Source of the DNA: a virus
Direction: 5' to 3' (one strand)
IMG/VR virus record: IMGVR_UViG_3300037847_000455
Span: 1 to 28,773 of that record
DNA length: 28,773 nucleotides
Shown: piece by piece, positions 1 through 6,844 of the stretch
Layout of the letters: every line of letters starts with the position of its first letter
Numbering within the stretch: the stretch's first letter is position 1
Notes under the pieces: generated by a model
Told to the model about the DNA's origin: nothing
Seen by the model: only the letters and a program-made list of their open reading frames with translations
Databases searched by the model: none
Position numbers and translations under genes: made by a program

Positions 1-493
1 CTGCGAGTGACATGATTTCAGATGCTACTTGCGACTTTACAGAAGGAGCAAGTTCATTAGCTATGACTGAAACAGTATTAACTCCGAAGAATCTACAAAT
101 TAATACAGATTTATGTAAAAAAGAACTTTTAGATTCTTGGGAAGCAGCACAAATGAGAGCGGGAGCAGGTGCTCCACCACCAGCTTCTTTTGATGATTAT
201 GTAATTTCTTATCTAGGTGAGGTTATTGCAAATGGAACTGAAACATCTATCTGGACAGGTAGAGATAGTCAGGCAGGTGAGTTTACAGGTTTTGTTCATG
301 GAGGAGCTGGACACTTAGTAACAGATGCAACAGTAGTAGATGTAGCTAATGATGGTGGTGCAGGTAATGCTTATACTGCAGCTAATATACTTGACAACTT
401 AAAAGCTTGTACAGCAGCTATACCGACAGCAGTTTACACTAAAGACGATTTACATATTTATATGTCGCCTAAATCTTATAGATTATACATACA
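1..493. repeat. Imperfect terminal redundancy, left copy
   Basis: This segment matches 28281-28773 base for base without gaps except for substitutions at 72, 120, 173, 197, 268, 308, 326, 344, 350, 353, 395 and 416 (12 of 493). It lies wholly within the major capsid gene. Nine changes are silent and three are conservative (Thr/Ala, Lys/Gln, Ser/Thr). The simplest reading is a sequence that closes on itself at a map length of 28,280 bp, with the two ends taken from slightly different strains. A real tandem duplication is less likely. Confidence 0.95.
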
Positions 494-779
494 AAAAGTT
501 TCTTCAATGGGCTACTTAAACGCTTATTCAATGCAAGGTGATTATTTACCAATATTTGAAGGTATAAAATTAGCTGTTTGTAACGGAATGGCTGATGATG
601 TGTTGGTAGCAGCAGAAAGGTCAAATCTTTTCTTCGGAACAGATTTATTAAGCGACCAAACTAGAATTACAATGCTTGATATGGCTGCTTTAGATGGCTC
701 AGATAATATTAGAGTTGTAGCTAGATATTCTGGTGGAACACAAGTTGGTATTGGAGCTGACGTAGTATTAGTATCGTAA
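1..779 (+). CDS. Major capsid protein, C-terminal part (5' end lies at 28142 on the circular map)
   Basis: The reading frame is open from the first base, so the ATG at 12 is internal. The same frame at the other end of the window begins at ATG 28142, and joining the two gives a 305-residue protein that builds the icosahedral shell. The size, the Ala/Gly-rich coat-like composition and the position directly after an acidic scaffold protein are what show this; I can point to no catalytic motif. The fold is expected to be HK97-like, which is inference. A hairpin at 797-820 follows the stop codon. The identification rests mostly on context and family resemblance. Confidence 0.85.
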   Translation, partial: ASDMISDATCDFTEGASSLAMTETVLTPKNLQINTDLCKKELLDSWEAAQMRAGAGAPPPASFDDYVISYLGEVIANGTETSIWTGRDSQAGEFTGFVHGGAGHLVTDATVVDVANDGGAGNAYTAANILDNLKACTAAIPTAVYTKDDLHIYMSPKSYRLYIQKVSSMGYLNAYSMQGDYLPIFEGIKLAVCNGMADDVLVAAERSNLFFGTDLLSDQTRITMLDMAALDGSDNIRVVARYSGGTQVGIGADVVLVS

Positions 780-796
780 TAAACTTAATTAATAGA

Positions 797-835
797 AGCA
801 AGGGCGTAAAAACCCTTGCTCCTTTAACCCTTAAA
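797..835 (+). terminator. Hairpin after the capsid gene, possible attenuator or weak terminator
   Basis: AGCAAGGG (797-804) pairs perfectly with CCCTTGCT (813-820) around an 8-base loop. The tract that follows (CCTTTAACCCTT) is only moderately T-rich, so termination may be partial and leave the 848 gene transcribed at a lower level than the capsid gene. It could also be an mRNA-stabilising structure. Confidence 0.6.
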
Positions 836-847
836 AAATAAAAAAAT

Positions 848-1444
848 ATGGCTTGCACAGCACTTACAAAAGGTAGAGGACTTACCTGCGATAGAATACA
901 AGGGGGTATTAAGTATGTTTACTTTGGTGTTTATGATGATTTCAATGCTAACGCTTCAACAGGAGAGATTTACGGAACAGGTATCGTAGTATCTTCAGGA
1001 GAGGTTACAGATATTGAAATGGGAGTAGGAACAGGATTAAAAAGATATGCTACTCCAATTGGAACTTCATCACTTACAGAAACAATTACAGGAACTAGAG
1101 AAACAGGAACTATAATGTATGCTCCACAATTAACTTTAGTATTTAATCAATTAACTAAAGAGGATCAAGCAGAACTAGAAAAATTAGCTAAAACTAAAGT
1201 TGTAGTTTTTGCTCAATTATGGCAACAAGTTGGCGGTAAAGACCAAATAGTATGCTTAGGAGCTGCTAATGGTATGTATCTTAATAGTGGAACTGAAGTT
1301 AGCGGAACAGCTTGGGGAGATCAAAACGGTTACAGTCTTACCTTTGATGGAATGGAAACTAAACCTGCACCTATGGTTGCAGCATACACTTCAACACCAT
1401 TTGACAATGGAGCTTTCACTAATGTATCAGTAGATATAGATTAA
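848..1444 (+). CDS. Putative major tail (tail tube) protein
   Basis: This 198-residue protein begins MACTALTKGRGLTCD, followed by GGIKYVYF near residue 20. I associate that N-terminal pattern (a Cys pair, TKGR, GGIK-x-VYF) with abundant structural proteins of flavobacterial phages. The rest is a beta-rich, low-charge sequence with no membrane segment. It lies directly downstream of the capsid gene and upstream of a strong terminator, the usual place for a highly expressed virion protein. The start is ATG 848, preceded by an A-rich tract and no Shine-Dalgarno site. The tail-tube role is inferred from size, composition and position; a head decoration protein is the alternative. Confidence 0.6.
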   Translation: MACTALTKGRGLTCDRIQGGIKYVYFGVYDDFNANASTGEIYGTGIVVSSGEVTDIEMGVGTGLKRYATPIGTSSLTETITGTRETGTIMYAPQLTLVFNQLTKEDQAELEKLAKTKVVVFAQLWQQVGGKDQIVCLGAANGMYLNSGTEVSGTAWGDQNGYSLTFDGMETKPAPMVAAYTSTPFDNGAFTNVSVDID

Positions 1445-1475
1445 TATTCTTAGTAGTTTTCATATATTCTTGATT

Positions 1476-1502
1476 AGAGTGGTTTTTACCACTCTTTTCT
1501 TT
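1476..1502 (+). terminator. Strong intrinsic terminator
   Basis: AGAGTGG (1476-1482) pairs perfectly with CCACTCT (1489-1495) around a TTTTTA loop and is followed directly by the T-rich tract TTTCTTTTAT. It closes the scaffold-capsid-tube unit seven bases before the next late-promoter motif (1509), so a transcription-unit boundary is well supported here. Confidence 0.88.
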
Positions 1503-1508
1503 TATAAG

Positions 1509-1544
1509 TCAAATAAAAACGGCACTTTTCTATTATATTAATAT
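1509..1544 (+). promoter_or_regulatory. Phage late-promoter motif, copy 1
   Basis: TCAAATAAA (1509-1517), ten bases, then TTCTATTATATTA (1528-1540). The same two boxes with the same 19-base start-to-start distance occur at 14503, 16112, 25528 and 27356. The site lies between a terminator and the ATG at 1545. The 20 bases at 1528-1547 are identical to 16131-16150. It lacks the TAnnTTTG element of host promoters, which suggests recognition by a different sigma factor. Confidence 0.75.
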
Positions 1545-2243
1545 ATGATACAAGCAACAACAGAAACTAACTTTTCCGCATACGTTCAAACTAAGGACAG
1601 TAGAATACAAACATCTAGCAATTATACTCTTGCTCACTTGTTTAAATTTACTAATGATATGGATAGATCTGTTCAATATGCTTATCCTTCAACTGAAACT
1701 GTTTTTGATAGATATACAAAGGCAGATTTTTTGTATAATGCAGTTCCTAATGTTTTTGATGGTAAAGTAAACTTAGAAGCAGGTTTTTGGAAATATGAAG
1801 TTTATGAAGTTGCGTTTTTAAAAGGCGGCTCTATTAATTCTAATACAGCACCTGCAACAGAAACATTTGTTTTTAATCCTTTAGGGCAAAACGGTGCGGT
1901 TCAAGGAATAGTTACAAAGGGCAAAATGTATGTATCAGAAAAAGTAGGAACAGAAGAAGTAACTTATTCACAAAACGGAAGAAGTGTACAGACTATAACC
2001 ATTGTAAACGGTGGTGCGGGATATACTTCAGCTCCTACTATTGAAATAACGGGTGGTGGCTTTATTGAACAAGCAACTGCTACTTGTGATATTTCAGGTG
2101 GTAAAGTGAATTTAGTAACAATAACAAATGCGGGTAATGGTTACACTTCAAGACCTACAATAGAATTAACGGGTGGCGGGTTTACAACACAAGCTCAATT
2201 ATCAGCAAGTATTGAACAAACAAATTATATATATTCAGGATAA
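1545..2243 (+). CDS. Structural protein with two GxGYTSxPT repeats
   Basis: This 232-residue protein has two parts. Residues 1-145 form a beta-rich domain I do not recognise by name, containing DRYTKADFLYN and EAGFWKYEVYE. Residues 148-187 and 188-227 form a tandem repeat with a 40-residue period; each unit carries GYTS(A/R)PTIE followed by an (I/L)TGGGF turn. Such repeats occur in phage virion surface proteins and look like small beta-sandwich or adhesion modules. It is the first gene after the terminator at 1476 and the late promoter at 1509. I would place it in the neck or on the virion surface, which is inference; no enzymatic motif is visible. Confidence 0.65.
   Translation: MIQATTETNFSAYVQTKDSRIQTSSNYTLAHLFKFTNDMDRSVQYAYPSTETVFDRYTKADFLYNAVPNVFDGKVNLEAGFWKYEVYEVAFLKGGSINSNTAPATETFVFNPLGQNGAVQGIVTKGKMYVSEKVGTEEVTYSQNGRSVQTITIVNGGAGYTSAPTIEITGGGFIEQATATCDISGGKVNLVTITNAGNGYTSRPTIELTGGGFTTQAQLSASIEQTNYIYSG
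1986..2225 (+). repeat. Two 120-bp in-frame tandem repeat units
   Basis: Units 1986-2105 and 2106-2225 encode the two 40-residue GYTSxPT modules. They are alike but clearly diverged: GGGTGGTGGCTTT in unit 1 corresponds to GGGTGGCGGGTTT in unit 2. This points to an old duplication inside the gene. Confidence 0.75.
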
Positions 2244-2257
2244 AAAATTAAAAAATT

Positions 2258-2518
2258 ATGGCAATAGAAGATGTACAACAGCTCTTATCGGAGCAATTAG
2301 GAAAAAACTCAGGAACTGAAGTGTTTACGGGTGCAGTAACGGGTAAAGATTTTTACGCTGTTTACTTTCCTGTTGAAAGTGCAGTAAGTGCAATAACTGC
2401 ATCAGGAGTAACAAATGCAACAGCACTTCAAACCACGCTACCTGCGGGAACAACGTTGCTGATGGGTATTCAGGCAATGACACTTACAAGTGGTATAGCA
2501 ATAGGATATAAAGAGTAA
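2258..2518 (+). CDS. Small structural protein, unknown
   Basis: This 86-residue protein starts MAIEDVQQLLSEQLGKN and continues as a short, largely uncharged beta-rich stretch with many Ala, Thr and Gly. It has no cysteines, no signal peptide and no convincing membrane helix. It lies between the repeat protein and the LamG-like protein, and its TAA shares a base with the next ATG (TAATG), suggesting coupled translation. Size and composition would suit a capsid decoration or accessory virion protein, but I recognise no named family. Confidence 0.6.
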   Translation: MAIEDVQQLLSEQLGKNSGTEVFTGAVTGKDFYAVYFPVESAVSAITASGVTNATALQTTLPAGTTLLMGIQAMTLTSGIAIGYKE

Positions 2519-3192
2519 TGAAGGTATTAAAAATAGGTCAAAGTTTAGTATCAATGCCAAGAGGTGGCGGTTGGTCGCCTGATGATGAAACAAGTTTAGT
2601 AGCTTGGTATAAAAACGCAGCAGGAATTGTTTTAAATGGTTCTGATGTTTCTAGGTGGAATGATAGTTCTAGCAATAGTCACGATATGTTACAAGCAACT
2701 GCAAGTGAGCAACCTGCTTATTCTAATGGTGTTTTAACTTTTGATTCAAGCACTTCTGAAAACTTACAAACATCTAGTCAAATAACTTTAGATGGCAAAT
2801 TTACAATCGGTTTTAGGGCAAATCCAACTGAAACTAATGTTGTTATTATTGGAGATAATACGACTTCCAATGAGTTTATTAAATACTCAACCACAACAAG
2901 AATAATCATTAAAATAGGTGGAACATCTAAAAATTTAAATTTAGGCGAAGGCAGCTTTGGTGATGACTATATTGTTATTAGTCGTGATGCTTCTAATGTT
3001 ATAACTTTGTATCATAACGGAACAGCACAAGAAAGCCCACAAACTTTAGCAGGAGATTGTTTAATTGATGCAATAGGTGTTAGAGCTACTGATGTAAACC
3101 CTTATAATGGAACAGTAGAAGAAATACAAATTTTTAGTGATACTAATGCTACTTTAATTGCTAATGTAAATTCAAGATTGGCAGGAATATAA
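2518..3192 (+). CDS. LamG/concanavalin A-like lectin domain protein, likely virion surface
   Basis: This 224-residue protein resembles a single LamG-type jelly roll. It opens SLVAWYKNAAGI around residue 27, then VSRWNDSSSN near 43, a conserved-looking NGVLTFDSS strand near 70, and LYHNGTAQE late in the domain. This W-x-D-S-S then G-x-L-x-F-D order is typical of LamG_3-type domains that bind glycans. The start overlaps the previous stop by one base. Lying between small virion proteins and the portal, it probably decorates the head or neck and may adhere to host or environmental polysaccharide (inference). Confidence 0.7.
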   Translation: MKVLKIGQSLVSMPRGGGWSPDDETSLVAWYKNAAGIVLNGSDVSRWNDSSSNSHDMLQATASEQPAYSNGVLTFDSSTSENLQTSSQITLDGKFTIGFRANPTETNVVIIGDNTTSNEFIKYSTTTRIIIKIGGTSKNLNLGEGSFGDDYIVISRDASNVITLYHNGTAQESPQTLAGDCLIDAIGVRATDVNPYNGTVEEIQIFSDTNATLIANVNSRLAGI

Positions 3193-3202
3193 AATAAAAA
3201 TT

Positions 3203-5218
3203 ATGAAAGACAATATCATTTCAATTAACTTAGAAACTGCAACAGCACCAATAATACAAGAGGTGCGTGGTCGTGATTATATCGAATATGGAACAGAAGA
3301 TTGGAGAAACTTATACCCTCAATTCTTAATTGATTTATACTATAATTCTTCTACACACGCTGCTATTATAAACGCAACTAGCGAAATGATTGCTGCTGAA
3401 GATTTAGTTGTTTCTGATGATGATACTAGCTTAGACGCTTATGTTAAGCTAAAGAAGTTTATGCGACACGCAAACAGCAAAGAAAGCTTACACCAAGTAA
3501 TTAAAAAAGTAGCGTTTGATTTTAAGCTTCAAGGTGCTTACGCTTTGCACGTTGTATGGAATAGAGAAAGAACAGAAATCGCTGAAATATATCACGTTCC
3601 TGTTGAAAGGGTAAGAGCTGGGCGACCTAATGAAATGGGAAAAGTAGATACTTATTTTATAAGTGCAGATTGGAGTAATGTAAGAACGCATAAACCTTAC
3701 CCTATTGCAGCTTTTAACGTAAATGATAGAACTTCAGGAAGTCAGTTGATCTATACAGGTAGATATAGTCCTAATATGGACATTTACCACGCTCCTGATT
3801 ATAATTGTCAGAATTGGGCTTTAGTGGATCAAAGAGTAGCCGAGTTTCATCTTAACAATATAGAGAATGGATTTAGTGGTTCATATTTTATAAGTTTTGC
3901 TAACGGAATACCAACAGCAGAAGAACGTAGGCAAATAGAACAAAGTTTAGCAGATAAATTTACAGGTGCTAAAAATTCAGGAAAGTTTATATTAACCTTT
4001 TCAGATGATAAAACTAGAACGCCTGAAATTACACCTATAAGCGTTTCTGACGCAGATAAACAGTATTTAGCACTCCAAGAGCTATTGGTTCAAAATATCC
4101 TCACAGGACACCGTGTAACAAGTCCAATGCTTATGGGTATTAAAAACGACACAGGACTAGGGTCTAATGTAGATGAACTTAATGCCGCCTTCAATTTTTT
4201 CCTTAACACAGTAATTATTCCGTTTCAGCTTCATATTAAAAACACCTTACAAACTATATTTTCAGTTAATGATATGGATTTGCCTGTTGAGTTTGTGCAG
4301 TTAAAACCAATTACTTTAGACTTCACTTCTGAAGATTTAAAAGGTGTTATGACAGAAGATGAAATAAGAGAGGAATTAGGTTTAAAGCCTTTAGATGTTG
4401 AAGTAAGAGAGGATTTTAGTAAAGTTGGAATGATAGATGGACAGCCTGTATTTGACACAATAGAGGAAGCTGTTGCAGTTGCAGAAAAAAAAGGGTGCGA
4501 AGGCTACCACGAACACGAATTAGACGGTAAAACTGTTTATATGCCTTGCGAAGGACATTCAGCAGCAACAGAACTTTCTAAATTTATTGAAGAATTTGGA
4601 GAGGATATTCCTGAAGGTTACGAGCTAGTAGAAGAAGAAAAAGTAGAAGATGAGCATTTAGATTTTAATTTTGAAGAAGTTTTAAATGACGCTGCTAATG
4701 AAAGAATAGAGTTTGCTTCAACAGGAAGTCCGAAGCCAAGTAGAAAATCAGAACAAGATGGTATTTCAAAAAAAACTTATGACTATTTTAGAGTAAGATA
4801 TGTTTATGCAGAAGATAATTTCTTAGTAAATAAAACAGGACAGAAAAGACGTTTTTGCAGACAGATGATGGGTGCAAACAAATTGTATAGAAAAGAAGAT
4901 ATACAAGCTATGAGTAATAAAGTTGTAAATGATTACTACTATTCTAAAAGACAAAAAAGAAACATAGGCTGGGGGCCTAATGGTGCTTTAAAATATGATA
5001 TACTAAAATTTAAAGGAGGTGGTAATTGTCAGCATTTTTGGCTTAGACAAATCTTTAAAACTACAATAGGAGAATCAAGAACAACAAAAATAGAAGATGC
5101 TGATTTAATTGGATATACTAAGGCAAGATCAGAAGGGTTTACTGCTAAAAAAAATAGTCCTTTAGTAGCTAAACCACCAAAGAGAATGAAGAATAAAGGA
5201 TTTTTAAAACCAAGATAA
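3203..5218 (+). CDS. Portal protein with long C-terminal extension
   Basis: This 671-residue protein forms the ring through which DNA enters the head. Residues 1-410 look like a portal core: an early NLYPQFLIDLYYNSSTHAAII segment, IKKVAFDFKLQGAYALHVVWN near residue 95, AVVDQRVAEFHL-like helices, and LLVQNILTGHRVTSPMLMGI near 290. The rest is an added region with a Cys/His segment (GCEGYHEHELDG then YMPCEGH, about 431-453), an acidic stretch, and a basic C-terminal domain containing KRRFCRQMMG and FKGGGNCQHFWLRQIF (about 550-625). I do not recognise that last domain by name; it could act as a minor head or MuF-like function. An A8 run at the core/extension junction is discussed in the findings. 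Confidence 0.8.
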   Translation: MKDNIISINLETATAPIIQEVRGRDYIEYGTEDWRNLYPQFLIDLYYNSSTHAAIINATSEMIAAEDLVVSDDDTSLDAYVKLKKFMRHANSKESLHQVIKKVAFDFKLQGAYALHVVWNRERTEIAEIYHVPVERVRAGRPNEMGKVDTYFISADWSNVRTHKPYPIAAFNVNDRTSGSQLIYTGRYSPNMDIYHAPDYNCQNWALVDQRVAEFHLNNIENGFSGSYFISFANGIPTAEERRQIEQSLADKFTGAKNSGKFILTFSDDKTRTPEITPISVSDADKQYLALQELLVQNILTGHRVTSPMLMGIKNDTGLGSNVDELNAAFNFFLNTVIIPFQLHIKNTLQTIFSVNDMDLPVEFVQLKPITLDFTSEDLKGVMTEDEIREELGLKPLDVEVREDFSKVGMIDGQPVFDTIEEAVAVAEKKGCEGYHEHELDGKTVYMPCEGHSAATELSKFIEEFGEDIPEGYELVEEEKVEDEHLDFNFEEVLNDAANERIEFASTGSPKPSRKSEQDGISKKTYDYFRVRYVYAEDNFLVNKTGQKRRFCRQMMGANKLYRKEDIQAMSNKVVNDYYYSKRQKRNIGWGPNGALKYDILKFKGGGNCQHFWLRQIFKTTIGESRTTKIEDADLIGYTKARSEGFTAKKNSPLVAKPPKRMKNKGFLKPR

Positions 5219-5220
5219 TT

Positions 5221-5793
5221 ATGTCATACGTATTATTTATATCAGAACAGAAATTAAAGGAATCTACTGCATTAAATTTGTCAGTTGATAGCAACCTCTT
5301 ACTACCCTATATTTTGCAAAGCCAAAAGCTTTATATAGAAACTAAGTTAGGCACAAAATTAAACCAAAAACTTAAAGATTTAATAACAGCAGGAACAATA
5401 GGAAATGTTGCTAATGCAGCATATAAAACTTTGTTAGATGATTATATTTCTTTTGTTCTTGTGAACTATTCTCTTTATCACGCTATACCTTTTCTTAGAT
5501 TTAAAGTAGAGAATGGTAATATTTACTCTAAAACATCTGAAACAGGAACACCATTAACAACTGAAGAAGCTCAACATTTAAGAGAAGAAATTTCTAATAC
5601 TGCTCAATATTATTCGGAAAGAATGATTTCTTATATATGTAATAATACTTCTAGCTTTCCTGAATACTCGCAAAATTCTGGATCAGATGTTGATCCTGAT
5701 AAAAACGCATACTACAACGGAATGAACCTTGAAAGACCAATGCGACAAGGAACTAAATTAACTTTAAGAGATTTCTTAGATTCTAGTATATAA
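5221..5793 (+). CDS. Head-tail connector protein (DUF6712-like)
   Basis: This 190-residue, mostly helical protein resembles the DUF6712 group of small Bacteroidota phage connectors. Helix-rich segments such as LPYILQSQKLYIETKLGTKL (residues 28-47) are followed by LLDDYISFVLVNYSLYHAIP near 80. It starts two bases after the portal stop, the usual place for the adaptor that docks on the portal ring. The C-terminal tail is basic and unstructured-looking. The connector role comes from family resemblance and gene order; no enzymatic motif is present. Confidence 0.65.
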   Translation: MSYVLFISEQKLKESTALNLSVDSNLLLPYILQSQKLYIETKLGTKLNQKLKDLITAGTIGNVANAAYKTLLDDYISFVLVNYSLYHAIPFLRFKVENGNIYSKTSETGTPLTTEEAQHLREEISNTAQYYSERMISYICNNTSSFPEYSQNSGSDVDPDKNAYYNGMNLERPMRQGTKLTLRDFLDSSI

Positions 5794-5915
5794 TGAAGAA
5801 ACACTACAAACCAAAAAAAATTAACATAACTAAGCTAAAATCCTACTTGGAAAGTAAGCCTAAACATAACACAAATGAACGATCTAAAAGACACGCTTCA
5901 AGTAGGAATAGCTAA
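5793..5915 (+). CDS. Small basic protein, unknown (40 aa)
   Basis: This ORF starts with an ATG overlapping the connector stop (TAATG) and encodes 40 residues beginning MKKHYKPKKINITKLKSYL. It is strongly basic (many Lys, Arg and His) with no membrane segment. The overlap and the lack of another gene in this stretch support it, but so short a frame in AT-rich DNA could be chance. It overlaps the next small gene by 41 bases. Confidence 0.4.
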   Translation: MKKHYKPKKINITKLKSYLESKPKHNTNERSKRHASSRNS

Positions 5916-6027
5916 TGGTTCGGCAATTGGTTTCAGTATAACTGATTGCAATGAAATTTTAACTCTAATTTCACTAATATTAGCAATTAGTTTCACTATT
6001 TATAAATTTGTAAAATTCAAAAAATGA
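5875..6027 (+). CDS. Small one-helix membrane protein, holin-like candidate (50 aa)
   Basis: The product is 50 residues: a hydrophilic N-terminus (MNDLKDTLQVGIANGSAIGF), then a hydrophobic segment (ILTLISLILAISFTIYKF, residues 28-45), then a basic end (VKFKK). The positive tail after one helix gives a topology with the N-terminus outside. It lies in the block upstream of the DUF5675-like and second holin-like genes, so a part in host lysis is plausible but unproven. Confidence 0.6.
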   Translation: MNDLKDTLQVGIANGSAIGFSITDCNEILTLISLILAISFTIYKFVKFKK

Positions 6028-6116
6028 GAAAATTTTTATGTAACTTAATCTACAAACTAACAGGACAAATATATTGTTTGGGCTGGTGTGATTGCAATAC
6101 TAAATGTTGCAAATGA
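6024..6116 (+). CDS. Cysteine-rich microprotein (30 aa)
   Basis: The ATG overlaps the previous stop (ATGA). Thirty residues carry six cysteines, five of them in the last half (YCLGWCDCNTKCCK). The density of Cys and the exact start/stop overlap argue for a real gene. The pattern could bind a metal or form disulfides; no family is recognised. Confidence 0.45.
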   Translation: MRKFLCNLIYKLTGQIYCLGWCDCNTKCCK

Positions 6117-6241
6117 AAAAGCGTAAACTAAATAGCACAAATCCTAAGTTTAACAAAGACAAAGAAAAAGATGTTAAAATGCGTAAGGAGTTTGTTAAAG
6201 AGGTTAAAGGGTGTAAAATCTACAAAGCCTACTATCTCTAA
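6113..6241 (+). CDS. Small basic protein, unknown (42 aa), overlapping the next gene
   Basis: The ATG overlaps the preceding stop (ATGA) and the product is 42 residues, very rich in Lys (MKKRKLNSTNPKFNKDKEKD). It overlaps the start of the DUF5675-like gene by 71 bases in another frame, which weakens it. Either this frame or the N-terminus of the next gene may not be expressed as drawn. Confidence 0.3.
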   Translation: MKKRKLNSTNPKFNKDKEKDVKMRKEFVKEVKGCKIYKAYYL

Positions 6242-6653
6242 TCAAAGTCATATAAACCTCTTAATAATAAGAGAAATGTTTACAGATGAAAGCATTATAG
6301 GAGAGCTTTTTGTAAACGGAGAAAGGTTTTGTGATACTTTAGAACTGCCTTATAAAGATAATCAAAGAAGCATATCTAGTATTCCTGCTGGAGAATATTC
6401 AGTAAGAATGAGATACCCAAGAGAAAGTGCAACTAGAGATTATTTGCACTTATTAGTTGAAGAAGTGCCAAACCGAGATTATATACTATTCCATAGAGGA
6501 AATACTGCTAAAGATTCAAGAGGGTGTATTCTAGTAGGACAAGGAAGCCAACATAACATTGTTTATAATTCAACTTTAGCTATGAATTTACTTATGAAAG
6601 AAATTATAAATTTGGGTGGCAAGAATATTAAATTAATAATTAAAAACAGATAA
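6171..6653 (+). CDS. DUF5675-family protein, probable lysis or cell-wall related
   Basis: This 160-residue protein has a basic N-terminal extension (MLKCVRSLLKRLKGVK) and then the pattern I associate with DUF5675. LLIIREMFTDESIIGELFVN begins near residue 30, followed by FCDTLELPYKDNQ, ISSIPAGEYSVRMRYP and a late HRGN...DSRGCILVG segment with His and Cys conserved in the family. The His/Ser/Cys arrangement recalls L,D-transpeptidase-like folds, and such genes often sit in lysis blocks. Its activity is not established. A holin-like gene follows after two bases. No classical endolysin was found elsewhere, so this is a candidate for that job. Confidence 0.6.
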   Translation: MLKCVRSLLKRLKGVKSTKPTISNQSHINLLIIREMFTDESIIGELFVNGERFCDTLELPYKDNQRSISSIPAGEYSVRMRYPRESATRDYLHLLVEEVPNRDYILFHRGNTAKDSRGCILVGQGSQHNIVYNSTLAMNLLMKEIINLGGKNIKLIIKNR

Positions 6654-6655
6654 GA

Positions 6656-6844
6656 ATGAAAAATTACATTATTACACAACTACTATCTTCTAAGAAGGTA
6701 TGGTTAGGAATTTCATCAATCTTAGTTCCTATGATTGCAAACTATCTAGGAGTTGATGAAGATTCAGTATCTAAAATTTGGTGGAGTTTAATCGCTATGT
6801 TAGGCGGACAATCTTTAGCTGATTTTGGAAAGTCAAAGAAGTAA
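6656..6844 (+). CDS. Small membrane protein, holin-like (62 aa)
   Basis: Sixty-two residues with two short hydrophobic stretches: KVWLGISSILVPMIANYLGV (14-33) and IWWSLIAMLGGQSLA (41-55). The Lys-rich C-terminus (DFGKSKK) would stay in the cytoplasm. The size, topology and position directly after the DUF5675-like gene suit a holin. The hole-forming function is inferred. Confidence 0.6.
   Translation: MKNYIITQLLSSKKVWLGISSILVPMIANYLGVDEDSVSKIWWSLIAMLGGQSLADFGKSKK

Noticed and set aside
12-779. A complete 255-residue gene starting at ATG 12
   Set aside because: The frame is open upstream of ATG 12, and the equivalent place at the right end shows the true start 46 codons earlier at 28142. It is the 3' part of the capsid gene.
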